Shown: positions 55,844-64,000 of the stretch, piece after piece | Position numbering within the stretch: the first letter of the stretch is position 1 | How the letters are laid out: each line of letters begins with the position of its first letter | NCBI RefSeq assembly: GCF_038396755.1 | Contig: NZ_CP149822.1 | Location: 1,736,001-1,800,000 of the forward strand | Direction: 5' to 3' | Source of the DNA: Chitinophaga pollutisoli | Lineage (GTDB): Bacteria > Bacteroidota > Bacteroidia > Chitinophagales > Chitinophagaceae | Length of the DNA: 64,000 bases | Notes under the pieces: generated by a model | Told to the model about the DNA's origin: nothing | What the model saw: the letters and a program-made list of their open reading frames with translations, nothing else | Database searches by the model: none | Program-made: the position numbers and the translations under genes

Positions 55844-57967
55844 TTATTTTTCGATACCGAGCAGGTAGAACATGAATGCGTATTGCAGCGCCACGTCTTT
55901 CAGCGCCTTGAACCTTCCGCTCGCGCCGCCGTGGCCGGCTTCCATATTGGTTTCGAGGAGCAGGAGGTTGTCGCCTTTCTTCTTTTCGCGCAGCCTCGCC
56001 ACCCACTTGGCCGGCTCGAAATACTGCACCTGGGAGTCGTGCAAACCGGTGGTCACCAGCATGTTGGGATATACTTTCGCTTCCACGTTATCGTATGGCG
56101 AATACGATTTCATGTAATCGTAGGAATCTTTGTTTTTCGGGTTCCCCCATTCGTCAAATTCACCGGTCGTCAACGGAATGCTTTCGTCGAGCATGGTAGT
56201 TACCACATCCACGAAAGGCACCGCCGCAATCACACCTTTCCAGAGCTCGGGGCGCATGTTCACCACCGCGCCCATCAGCAATCCGCCGGCGGAACCGCCC
56301 ATAGCGAAGAGATGCGAAGTATCGGTGAATTTATTTTCGATGAGAAACTCGGCGCAGTCGATGAAATCCGTGAAAGTGTTTTTCTTCTTGAACATCTTCC
56401 CGTCTTCATACCACTGCCTGCCCAGCTCCTGACCGCCGCGGATATGCGCGATGGCGTAGCAGAAACCACGGTCGAGCAGGCTGATGCGGCTGGAGCTGAA
56501 ACCCGGTTCCATGCTCGCGCCGTAAGATCCGTAACCATACAGCAACAACGGCGCCTGCCCGTTCTTTTCAAAGCCCACTTTATACACCAGCGAAATCGGC
56601 ACCCGCGTCCCGTCGTCCGCCGTGGCGAAAACCCGCTCCGTCACATAATTCTTCGGATCGTACCCGCCGATCACTTCCTGTTGCTTGCGCAGCGTTTTCT
56701 CCTTCGTTTCCATGTTGTATTCGAAGGTGGATGCCGGCGTCGTCAGGGAAGTATAGCTGTAGCGCAGCACCTTGGTATCGAGCTCGGGGTTGGAGATGAC
56801 GGAAGCCACGTAAGCCGGTTCGCCAAAGTCCAGGTAATGCTCCTGCCCGTTTTCGGGAATGATGCGCACCTGCGACAACCCGTTTTTCCTTTCGCTCATC
56901 ACCATGAAGTTGTTGAAGAGCGTGAAACCCTGCAGTAATACGTCCGGCCGGTGCGGGATCACTTCTTTCCAGTTGTCCATCGTCGTTTTGCCGACGGGTG
57001 TTTCCATCAACCGGAAGTTCCTGGCGTTGAGATTTGTTTTGATATAAAATTTATCTCCGCGGTGGTCGATTTCGTAGAGCATGTCCTTCTGCCGGGGCTG
57101 GATCACGCGGAAAGCGCCGTCGGGTTTGGATGCGTCAAGGATGCGCGTTTCGGACGACAATGTGCTTTCGCTGCTGATGGTGATGTAATCGCGGGAACGG
57201 GTGCGGCCTACCCAGGTGGAGAAGGTTTCGTCGGCTTCGTGAAAGATCATGACATCTTTGGCGGGATCCGTTCCAAGTACATGGCGATAGATTTTTTCGA
57301 CGCGCAGTGTTTGCGGATTTTTGGAGCCGTAGAAGAAAGTTTTATTATCCTTCGCCCAGGCGATGCCGGGGTCGGCGTTGGGAATGGTTTCGGGATAAAG
57401 CTCGCCTGTTTCCAGATTCCTGATCCGCAGGTCGTACTGGCGGCGGCTCACCGTGTCCTGCGCGTATACGAGGAGCCGGTTGTCGGGGCTCACGTCGATG
57501 CTCCCCACCTGGAAGTAGGCATGCCCTTTGGCCAGGTCGTTCACGTTCAGGTAAACTTCTTCCGGCGCCGTGTCTGCTCCTTTCTTCCGGCAATATACCG
57601 GGTATTCCTTTCCTTCTTCATAACGGGTGTAATACACGTAACCGTTCTCAAAAACCGGGGCGCTTTCGTCTTTTTCCTTAATGCGGGCCTTCAGTTCGTC
57701 GAATAGCTTGTCGCGGAAGCCGCGCACGGGCGACAGCATCGTGTCGGTGTATTTGTTTTCTGCTTCCAGGTAAGCGATTACTTTCGGATTCTCGCGTTCG
57801 TTGAGCCAGTAATACTCATCATTCCGGGTATCCCCGTGAATCGTCATTTCATGCTTGATCTTCTCGGCCACGGGAGGCGGCACGTTCACTTTTTCCATTT
57901 TTTTATCTTTTTGGGCGCAGGCCGAGAACATCACGGCGGCGCAGGCGGTAAGGGGCAGGAGGCGCAT
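55844..57967 (-). CDS. S9 family peptidase, oligopeptidase B-like, exported lipoprotein
   Basis: A 707-aa prolyl-oligopeptidase-family serine peptidase. The N-terminus MRLLPLTACAAVMFSACAQ carries a lipobox, so it should be membrane-bound in the periplasm or outer membrane, unlike cytosolic E. coli PtrB. Propeller part begins HGDTRNDEYYWLNERENPKV. The catalytic domain has MGGSAGGLLMGAVVN (Ser about 557), TTGLHDSQVQYFEP (Asp about 643) and GHGGASGRF (His about 679). It probably cuts short peptides after basic residues, as PtrB does. Single gene. Confidence 0.94.
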   Translation of the reverse strand: MRLLPLTACAAVMFSACAQKDKKMEKVNVPPPVAEKIKHEMTIHGDTRNDEYYWLNERENPKVIAYLEAENKYTDTMLSPVRGFRDKLFDELKARIKEKDESAPVFENGYVYYTRYEEGKEYPVYCRKKGADTAPEEVYLNVNDLAKGHAYFQVGSIDVSPDNRLLVYAQDTVSRRQYDLRIRNLETGELYPETIPNADPGIAWAKDNKTFFYGSKNPQTLRVEKIYRHVLGTDPAKDVMIFHEADETFSTWVGRTRSRDYITISSESTLSSETRILDASKPDGAFRVIQPRQKDMLYEIDHRGDKFYIKTNLNARNFRLMETPVGKTTMDNWKEVIPHRPDVLLQGFTLFNNFMVMSERKNGLSQVRIIPENGQEHYLDFGEPAYVASVISNPELDTKVLRYSYTSLTTPASTFEYNMETKEKTLRKQQEVIGGYDPKNYVTERVFATADDGTRVPISLVYKVGFEKNGQAPLLLYGYGSYGASMEPGFSSSRISLLDRGFCYAIAHIRGGQELGRQWYEDGKMFKKKNTFTDFIDCAEFLIENKFTDTSHLFAMGGSAGGLLMGAVVNMRPELWKGVIAAVPFVDVVTTMLDESIPLTTGEFDEWGNPKNKDSYDYMKSYSPYDNVEAKVYPNMLVTTGLHDSQVQYFEPAKWVARLREKKKGDNLLLLETNMEAGHGGASGRFKALKDVALQYAFMFYLLGIEK

Positions 57968-58006
57968 ATGAGTGGTTTAGCATCAATGAATATAAGGAAA
58001 ACAAAT

Positions 58007-58035
58007 AAAATCGGGGCCGCGTGGGCCCCGATTTT
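58007..58035. terminator. bidirectional terminator after the oxidoreductase gene
   Basis: AAAATCGGGGCC (58007-58018) pairs over 12 bp with GGCCCCGATTTT (58024-58035). It lies 4 nt after the stop of the Gfo/Idh/MocA gene (minus strand). Confidence 0.82.
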
Positions 58036-58039
58036 GTAA

Positions 58040-59428
58040 CTATTTGATTTTCATCTTTACCGGATCCCAGTTGATGAGCTTCTTTTTAAAATAGCTTTCG
58101 TTTACAGCCAGGGCTGGCCCTGCGGCACGAAGACCGAAAGTGGCGTCTTCCACAACCGGCTTGCCGCTGCGCATGGATTCGAAGAAGTTGGTGAAGTGGT
58201 CCAACCGGTCGTCGTACCCTCTCGGCGCCGAATACTTGATATCTTCCCTCCGTTCCTGTTTGCGGTCGGCTTCGCTGTATTTGGACATATAATCTTTCAC
58301 GAAGGCTTCCTGCTGGTCTTTGGTGAAGGTGTTATAAGTATCCCATCCGCCGTAACCAGGGGCTTTGGGCAGTTTGTGCTGTTTGATGGTGAAGTCGTTC
58401 CAACCGAGTTCCATGACGCCTTCGGTACCGATGAGGCGGGTGTATTCCCCACCGCCGCCGCCGTCTGCGAAGTTCACGCGCAGCTGCACCTGGAATGCCG
58501 GGTGTTCGGGGGTTTCGGGGTATTCGAATATGGCTACCATCAGGTCGGGTACGTCGCGGCCATCCTGCCACTGCACGAGGTTGCCACTGGCGAAGATGCG
58601 GTTGGGGCCTTTGGAGCCGGTGATGAAGTGCAGCCCGGTGATGAGATGCACGAACAGGTCGCCGGGAACCCCTGTACCGTAGGCCTGGTAGTTCCTCCAG
58701 CGGAAGAAGCGCACCGGATCGAAGGGCATTTTCGCGGTATCTTTCAGGAATGTGTTCCAGTCGATGGTGGAAGGCGAAGCATCGGTGGGGATGGAATATT
58801 GCCATGCGCCCAGGGCGGAATGCCGGTCGATCTTGGCTTCCACGAGGTTCAACCGCCCGATATCTCCTGCTTCGTAACGGCGTTTCGCTTCGGCGAGGGC
58901 CACGCTGCTCACACGCTGGCTGCCTACCTGTAGGATGCCTTTGGTCCGCTGCTGCGTGGCGATCACCTTATGCCCTTCCTCGATCTGCTGGGTCATGGGC
59001 TTTTCAAGGTAAACGGCTTTGCCTTTTTCCAGCGCGGCGATGGCCTGCGTATCGTGCCAGTGGTCGGGCGTGGCGATGATCACGGCGTCAACGTCTTTAC
59101 GTTCCAGGATCTCGCGGTAGTCGCGGGTGGTCTGGATGTGGTTGCCATACACGGATTTGGCTTTTTCAAGGTGGCCGTCGTACAGGTCGGCCACGGCAAC
59201 AAGCTCAACGCCGGGTACTTTCAGCGCGCAGGTTACGTCGCCGAAGCCCATGATGCCCATGCCGATGCCGGCGATACGGATTTTATCGTTAGCGCTTACG
59301 CGCTGTTCAGGTTGAAGGAGGACCCTCCGGCCGGATGCTGCTGCCAAACCGGCGAGGGGAGCCGCGCCGATAAGGGCGGCGGTGCTGCCTAGGTCACGTA
59401 AAAACTTGCGACGGGAATTATTTGCCAT
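58040..59428 (-). CDS. Gfo/Idh/MocA family oxidoreductase with Tat signal
   Basis: A 462-aa NAD(P)-dependent sugar or cyclitol dehydrogenase. Start at 59428 gives a twin-arginine signal (MANNSRRKFLRDLG..., then a hydrophobic AALIGAAPLAGLAA), so it is exported folded with its cofactor. Rossmann motif IAGIGMGIMGFGDV, then VDAVIIATPDHWHDTQ and the conserved YLEKPMTQ. The C-terminal domain has the GGGGGEYTRLIGTEGVMELGW stretch. Periplasmic members in Bacteroidota act on glycans or keto-sugars; the substrate is unknown. Confidence 0.93.
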   Translation of the reverse strand: MANNSRRKFLRDLGSTAALIGAAPLAGLAAASGRRVLLQPEQRVSANDKIRIAGIGMGIMGFGDVTCALKVPGVELVAVADLYDGHLEKAKSVYGNHIQTTRDYREILERKDVDAVIIATPDHWHDTQAIAALEKGKAVYLEKPMTQQIEEGHKVIATQQRTKGILQVGSQRVSSVALAEAKRRYEAGDIGRLNLVEAKIDRHSALGAWQYSIPTDASPSTIDWNTFLKDTAKMPFDPVRFFRWRNYQAYGTGVPGDLFVHLITGLHFITGSKGPNRIFASGNLVQWQDGRDVPDLMVAIFEYPETPEHPAFQVQLRVNFADGGGGGEYTRLIGTEGVMELGWNDFTIKQHKLPKAPGYGGWDTYNTFTKDQQEAFVKDYMSKYSEADRKQERREDIKYSAPRGYDDRLDHFTNFFESMRSGKPVVEDATFGLRAAGPALAVNESYFKKKLINWDPVKMKIK

Positions 59429-59518
59429 AGGTCCAAGATAGGAAAGCACGGGAGGAAAAACAACAAGCCGGGATCAGTGGCCGTACGGTTTGGTGAGCGG
59501 CGGCCCGGCGGGAAAGAG

Positions 59519-59556
59519 AAAAGCCGGTCCGGAGCAGATACCCCGGGCCGGCTTTT
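59519..59556. terminator. bidirectional terminator after sdhB
   Basis: AAAAGCCGG (59519-59527) pairs with CCGGCTTTT (59548-59556). It lies 33 nt downstream of the sdhB stop on the minus strand. Confidence 0.78.
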
Positions 59557-59589
59557 GCAATTGCCTTATAGTCAATGTTACTGATGCGA

Positions 59590-60333
59590 TCAGGAAGTAA
59601 ACCCTGCGCTGAAGAACTCGCGGTTCAGGCGGGCGATATTGCTGATCGAGATGCCTTTGGGGCACTCGGCTTCGCAGGCGCCGGTGTTGGTGCAGGAACC
59701 GAACCCTTCCTTGTCCATCTGCATCACCATATCTTCCGCGCGGGAAGTGCGCTCGGGATGCCCCTGCGGCAGCAGTGCCAGCTGGGAAACCTTGGCCGAG
59801 GTGAAGAGCATTGCGGAAGAGTTTTTGCAGGCAGCTACGCAAGCGCCGCAACCGATGCAGGCAGCAGCGGCGAAGGCAAGGTCTGCATCCTGTTTTTCGA
59901 TGGGAATCGCGTTTGCGTCTACCGCATTACCGGTATTTACGGAGATGTAACCGCCGGCCTGGATGATACGGTCGAACGCGGTGCGGTCTACCGTCAGGTC
60001 TTTGATTACAGGGAAAGCCGCCGCGCGCCAGGGTTCCACCACGATGGTGTCGCCGTCGTTATAGGCACGCATGTGCAGCTGGCAGGTGGTGGTTTGGTCC
60101 CACGGGCCATGCGCACGGCCGTTGATATACATGGAGCACATGCCACAGATGCCTTCGCGGCAATCGTGGTCGAATGCGATCGGTTCTTTTCCTTCGTTTA
60201 TCAAACGCTCATTCAGGACGTCGAACAATTCCAGGAAAGACATGTCTTTCGAAACGTCCGAAACTTCGTAGCTTTCGAAGCGGCCTTTGTCCTGTGCGTT
60301 CTTTTGACGCCAAACTTTTAATGTGAGCTTCAT
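59590..60333 (-). CDS. sdhB: succinate dehydrogenase/fumarate reductase iron-sulfur subunit
   Basis: Electron-transfer subunit between the flavin of SdhA and the quinone. At 247 aa from the ATG at 60333 ([12 protein letters not shown]). [2Fe-2S] cysteines are in [16 protein letters not shown] and TTTCQLHM; the [4Fe-4S] and [3Fe-4S] cysteines are in [20 protein letters not shown] and [15 protein letters not shown]. Last gene of sdhCAB. Confidence 0.97.
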   Translation of the reverse strand: MKLTLKVWRQKNAQDKGRFESYEVSDVSKDMSFLELFDVLNERLINEGKEPIAFDHDCREGICGMCSMYINGRAHGPWDQTTTCQLHMRAYNDGDTIVVEPWRAAAFPVIKDLTVDRTAFDRIIQAGGYISVNTGNAVDANAIPIEKQDADLAFAAAACIGCGACVAACKNSSAMLFTSAKVSQLALLPQGHPERTSRAEDMVMQMDKEGFGSCTNTGACEAECPKGISISNIARLNREFFSAGFTS

Positions 60334-60362
60334 AATTTGCTGTTTTATATCCCTTATCAAAC

Positions 60363-62336
60363 TTATTTATAGCTGCGCTGGGTCGGATGAACGATCTCGA
60401 ATTCCAGTGGCTCTTTATGCAGTTCGTAGTTGCTCTGGCCTTTGTATTCCCAGGCGGCAACGAATGCAAAGTTCTGGTCGTCGCGCTGTGCTTCGCCTTC
60501 GGCATCCTGGTATTCTTCCCGGAAGTGGCCACCGCAGGATTCGTTGCGTTGCAGGGCGTCGCGGCACATGAGCTCGCCCAGTTCGAGGAAGTCCGCCACA
60601 CGGCCGGCTTTCTCCAGTTCGGGGTTCATTTCGTTCATTTCGCCGGGGATGCGCACATCTTTCCAGAACTCTTCGCGGAGCGCCTGGATTTCCTTGATGG
60701 CTTCTTCCAGCCCTTTGGCGTTACGCGCCATACCGCATTTGTCCCACATGATTTTCCCGAGCGCCTTGTGGAAGTGATCCACGGAATGCTTGCCCTTGAT
60801 GTTCATGAGTTTGTTCAGCGTTTCCGTTACCCGGTTTTCCGCTTCCACGAATGCGGGGTGGTCGGTGGGGATAGCTTTGGTATGGATATCTCCTGCGAGG
60901 TAGTTGCCGAGGGTGTAGGGGATCACGAAGTAACCGTCGGCCAGGCCCTGCATGAGGGCGGACGCGCCGAGGCGGTTAGCGCCGTGGTCGGAGAAGTTCG
61001 CTTCGCCGAGGGCGTACAGGCCGGGAACGGTGGTCATCAGCTCGTAGTCTACCCACAAGCCGCCCATCGTGTAGTGCACGGCGGGGTATATGCGCATAGG
61101 GGTTTCATACGGGTTTTCACCGGTGATCTTGGCGTACATATCGAACAGGTTGCCGTATTTCTCGGCTACCACTGCTTTACCCATTTTGATGATCTCTTCT
61201 TCCGAAGCATGATCTTCGCCACGTTTACCTGCTTCGATCTTGCCATAACGTTTGATCGCGTCGGCATAATCGAGGTACACGGCCATTTTGGAAGTGCCTA
61301 CGCCAAAGCCTGCGTCGCATCTTTCCTTGGCGGCGCGGGAGGCCACGTCGCGGGGAACGAGGTTACCGAAGGCGGGATAGCGGCGCTCCAGGTAGTAGTC
61401 GCGCTCTTCTTCGGGAATATCGGTGGCTTTGCGTTCGTCGTTTTGTTTTTTGGGTACCCAGATGCGGCCGTCGTTACGGAGCGACTCAGACATCAGCGTG
61501 AGCTTCGACTGGTGGTCTCCGGAAACCGGGATACAGGTCGGGTGGATCTGCGTGAAGCAGGGGTTGCCGAAGAAGGCGCCCGCTTTGTGGGCCTTCCAGG
61601 CGGCAGTTACGTTGGAACCCATAGCGTTGGTGCTCAGGAAGAACACGTTGCCGTATCCACCGGAGCAGATCAGCACGGCATGGCCGAAATGGCGCTCGAT
61701 CTTGCCGGAAACCAGGTTGCGGGCGATAATGCCGCGCGCCTTGCCGTCGATCTTCACCACTTCCAGCATTTCGTGGCGGGTGTATTGCTTCACGTTACCG
61801 AGGGCAACCTGGCGCTCCAGGGCGGAATAAGCCCCGAGCAGCAGCTGCTGGCCCGTTTGGCCGGCGGCGTAGAAGGTACGCTGTACCTGGGTACCCCCGA
61901 AAGACCGGTTAGAAAGCAATCCGCCGTACTCACGGGCAAAAGGAACTCCCTGCGCCACACACTGGTCGATGATATTGCCGCTCACTTCAGACAGGCGGTA
62001 CACGTTGCCTTCACGGGCACGGTAGTCACCACCTTTTACGGTATCGTAGAAAAGACGGAAAACAGAGTCACCGTCGTTTTGATAGTTCTTGGCTGCGTTG
62101 ATGCCACCCTGCGCGGCGATAGAGTGCGCGCGGCGGGCGGAGTCCTGGAAGCAGAAAACCTTCACTTTATACCCGAGCTCGCCGAGCGCTGCGGCGGCGG
62201 AGGCGCCGGCCAGACCGGTCCCTACCACGATGATCTCGAGTTTCCGCTTGTTGGCCGGGTTTACCAGCTTAACAGTGCTTTTATAATGGCTCCATTTGGT
62301 CTCCAGAGGGCCAGCAGGAATTTTTGCGTTCAACAT
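60363..62336 (-). CDS. sdhA: succinate dehydrogenase/fumarate reductase flavoprotein subunit
   Basis: Catalytic subunit with covalent FAD. At 657 aa. Nucleotide motif [25 protein letters not shown]-linking His in [15 protein letters not shown], substrate region [15 protein letters not shown], and active-site stretches [13 protein letters not shown] and [15 protein letters not shown]. The N-terminal and length features match the B. subtilis/Bacteroidota (non-classical) type with one cytochrome b subunit. It is followed by sdhB after 29 nt. Confidence 0.97.
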   Translation of the reverse strand: MLNAKIPAGPLETKWSHYKSTVKLVNPANKRKLEIIVVGTGLAGASAAAALGELGYKVKVFCFQDSARRAHSIAAQGGINAAKNYQNDGDSVFRLFYDTVKGGDYRAREGNVYRLSEVSGNIIDQCVAQGVPFAREYGGLLSNRSFGGTQVQRTFYAAGQTGQQLLLGAYSALERQVALGNVKQYTRHEMLEVVKIDGKARGIIARNLVSGKIERHFGHAVLICSGGYGNVFFLSTNAMGSNVTAAWKAHKAGAFFGNPCFTQIHPTCIPVSGDHQSKLTLMSESLRNDGRIWVPKKQNDERKATDIPEEERDYYLERRYPAFGNLVPRDVASRAAKERCDAGFGVGTSKMAVYLDYADAIKRYGKIEAGKRGEDHASEEEIIKMGKAVVAEKYGNLFDMYAKITGENPYETPMRIYPAVHYTMGGLWVDYELMTTVPGLYALGEANFSDHGANRLGASALMQGLADGYFVIPYTLGNYLAGDIHTKAIPTDHPAFVEAENRVTETLNKLMNIKGKHSVDHFHKALGKIMWDKCGMARNAKGLEEAIKEIQALREEFWKDVRIPGEMNEMNPELEKAGRVADFLELGELMCRDALQRNESCGGHFREEYQDAEGEAQRDDQNFAFVAAWEYKGQSNYELHKEPLEFEIVHPTQRSYK

Positions 62337-62357
62337 AATATCCTTGCTTTAGCTTTA

Positions 62358-63041
62358 TCAGATTTGTTTAATGTAAATGTACACGGGGATCACGGCGAAG
62401 AGCAGCGGGATCAGGATGCCAAACAGCCAGAGGCCGATGAAATTGATCATGCCGTTGTACTTCGGGTGGTTCCAGCCGAAAGTCTGCATCGAGCTTTTGA
62501 AACCGTGGATCAGGTGGAAAGACAGCGCAATCATGCCGATCACGTACAATGCCACCAACCCGATGTTCTCAAAGGCAAACCATACAGCCTTGTACAGATC
62601 ACCCACTTCCTTGCCTTCATAAGTGGCACTGTCCAGCGAACCGAAGTGCATCTTCCACCAGAAATTGGCAAGGTGGATCACAAGGAAAATAAGGAGAAGG
62701 CTACCCATCACCGCCATCTGACGGCTATACCACGAGGAGGTAGAATTACCCGGCTTAACTGCGTATTTCACCGGACGGGCTGCCCGGTTTCGGATTGTCA
62801 GCTGAATGGCGAGGAAAGCGTGGATAAGGATCACCACTTTAAGCCCCCAGGCCAACGTCTGGATCAGGGGATTGTGTCCCATGAAATCCGCATACAAATT
62901 AAAGGCCTGACCACCATCGTCTTTCATCAACGACAGGTTGCCGGCCAGGTGCACGATCAAAAATGTGCACAGGAAAAAGCCGGTGGCACCAACCAGCAGT
63001 TTTTTACCAATGGAGGTTGAAAAGAATTGCGACCATTTCAT
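62358..63041 (-). CDS. sdhC: succinate dehydrogenase cytochrome b subunit
   Basis: Membrane anchor of 227 aa with five hydrophobic helices (FFLCTFLIVHLAGNLSL, ALSFHLIHGFKSSMQTFGW, LWLFGILIPLLFAVIPVYI and others). Conserved His in IVHLAGN, LIHAFLAIQ, VIHLANFWW and HLIHGF fit the two-haem cytochrome b of the B-type enzyme. First gene of sdhCAB with a good promoter 50 nt upstream. Confidence 0.95.
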   Translation of the reverse strand: MKWSQFFSTSIGKKLLVGATGFFLCTFLIVHLAGNLSLMKDDGGQAFNLYADFMGHNPLIQTLAWGLKVVILIHAFLAIQLTIRNRAARPVKYAVKPGNSTSSWYSRQMAVMGSLLLIFLVIHLANFWWKMHFGSLDSATYEGKEVGDLYKAVWFAFENIGLVALYVIGMIALSFHLIHGFKSSMQTFGWNHPKYNGMINFIGLWLFGILIPLLFAVIPVYIYIKQI

Positions 63042-63092
63042 AAGATACGTTCTAAGCTTCCTTTAGTATGAATAAATAAGTGAAATGTCGGG

Positions 63093-63123
63093 CAAATTTA
63101 TAACATGAAAAATTAAAACCAAA
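63093..63123 (-). promoter_or_regulatory. sdhCAB promoter
   Basis: On the minus strand TTTG (63123-63120), 19 bp, then TAAATTTG (63100-63093), a full match to the Bacteroidota pattern. Start near 63086, 45 nt before the sdhC ATG. Confidence 0.7.
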
Positions 63124-63145
63124 TGATAAATGTCACGAAAAAAGC

Positions 63146-63709
63146 TTATTCCAGACGCCTCATCATCCAGTTGTCCACGAGATTAAACAAGTGTTGCGGC
63201 AGAAAGGTTCGCCACTTCGGCTCGTCCATCAGGTGTACATAATTGTCCAGCCGCGCGTTCTCGAACTCCTCCCGCGTCTGCTGCGGCAGGTTCAAAAGCA
63301 CCACCCAGCCCCCGTCGTCCCGGATATCCTCCCACCACTCTTCATAATAACAGTCGTCGGAGGAATAAAAGTTCAGGACATTCTCGCCAATCAGTATGAA
63401 TTTATTGATACCATGTGAAACCAGCAGGTCGATCACATCCCGCTTCAGCGTCATGATGTTGTTCTCCACCGCGTCGTTCCATTCCCCGATCAGCTCAATA
63501 ATCGCATAGTTGAACTGATAATCCGCGAATAGTATCTTCATGTACAGGTTCGGCGCGCCGAAGTCGTCCCACTGCGGATGGATATAATAATTATAAACGG
63601 TGTTGGTGAATTCGAACTCGCTGTACTCACGTCCGTAAAAGGGCGACAGTTCATCTTCCTCGGCCGTGTACAGGTGCCGCCAGTTATAAAAGGGTTCTAT
63701 CTCATGCAT
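63146..63709 (-). CDS. conserved protein of unknown function
   Basis: A 187-aa acidic, Trp/Tyr-rich cytosolic protein (FYNWRHLYTAEEDELSPFYGREY, SSDDCYYEEWWEDIRDDGGW). No signal peptide or known motif. I know similar proteins from Bacteroidota genomes only as hypothetical. It lies between murQ and sdhC on the same strand as both. Confidence 0.78.
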   Translation of the reverse strand: MHEIEPFYNWRHLYTAEEDELSPFYGREYSEFEFTNTVYNYYIHPQWDDFGAPNLYMKILFADYQFNYAIIELIGEWNDAVENNIMTLKRDVIDLLVSHGINKFILIGENVLNFYSSDDCYYEEWWEDIRDDGGWVVLLNLPQQTREEFENARLDNYVHLMDEPKWRTFLPQHLFNLVDNWMMRRLE

Positions 63710-63730
63710 GCCGGCAATTTATGCAATTTT

Positions 63731-64000
<270 letters not shown>

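Noticed and set aside
60387..63020. Very long plus-strand frame (877 codons) antisense to sdhA and sdhC
   Set aside because: It is a shadow of the GC-rich third positions of real genes on the minus strand. The protein has no domain, and sdhA/sdhC are beyond doubt.

Overview
This window is a piece of a Bacteroidota chromosome, most likely Chitinophagaceae (Chitinophaga-like). The evidence is a SusC/SusD pair with a FecI/FecR-type regulator, promoters of the Bacteroidota form TTTG-N18-24-TAnnTTTG, weak Shine-Dalgarno signals, a DUF2851 protein, a SirB1-like protein, a eukaryote-like class Ia ribonucleotide reductase and an sdhCAB operon with one membrane subunit. Base composition looks even. 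I see no rRNA, tRNA, CRISPR array, transposase or prophage gene. Most of the window is core chromosome, and the accessory-looking parts are the SusCD locus (3.3-10.3 kb), a small array of paralogous lipoproteins (27.5-30.2 kb) and a gene-poor stretch (38.0-38.8 kb).

Layout. 0-3.3 kb: start of leuD and all of leuC (minus strand), then a TPR-like protein. 3.3-10.3 kb: ECF sigma factor, FecR anti-sigma factor, SusC (apparent frameshift) and SusD, all minus strand. 10.3-14.6 kb: cobalamin riboswitch followed by nrdB-nrdA. 14.7-24.7 kb: hypothetical protein, trmH and a thioredoxin-like gene, AsmA-like protein, SdpI-like protein, phosphodiester glycosidase, lipA, a barrel-like protein, an OsmC protein and DUF2851. 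24.7-27.5 kb: SAM-I riboswitch, a transsulfuration enzyme (apparent frameshift) and homoserine dehydrogenase. 27.5-30.2 kb: three paralogous lipoprotein genes, the middle one decayed. 30.3-33.3 kb: DUF2520 protein, kdsC, ubiA-like and maf in one minus-strand operon. 33.4-38 kb: topA, a SirB1-like protein and a lipoprotein. 38.8-44.8 kb: M48 peptidase, plsY, prmA, a small secreted protein, and rpsO-pnp. 44.9-47.6 kb: FtsE-like ATPase, and a BlaI-BlaR1/TonB pair behind a large dyad operator. 47.6-53.4 kb: purM, ribF, holA, a 3'-5' exonuclease, a coiled-coil membrane protein and a response regulator. 53.4-64 kb: ABC-F ATPase, HdeD-like protein, exported oligopeptidase B, Gfo/Idh/MocA oxidoreductase, sdhCAB, a hypothetical protein and the 3' end of murQ.

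The functional groups that stand out are these. The sigma/FecR/SusCD module should import an outer-membrane ligand and signal its presence through the STN domain. Two vitamin or cofactor riboswitches act on deoxynucleotide synthesis (B12 on class Ia RNR) and on methionine synthesis (SAM on metB-like/hom). A BlaI repressor probably binds a nested 40-bp dyad that covers its own -33 element.

Two conserved genes (susC, metB-like) are each broken by one missing base in a homopolymer run. Sequence error is the simplest explanation, but both need checking. I found no clearly undescribed multi-gene system. The best leads are the B12-controlled eukaryote-like RNR, the one-sided ABC-F ATPase, the nested BlaI dyad and the iterated GGGGTAAAG region at 20.67-20.83 kb.
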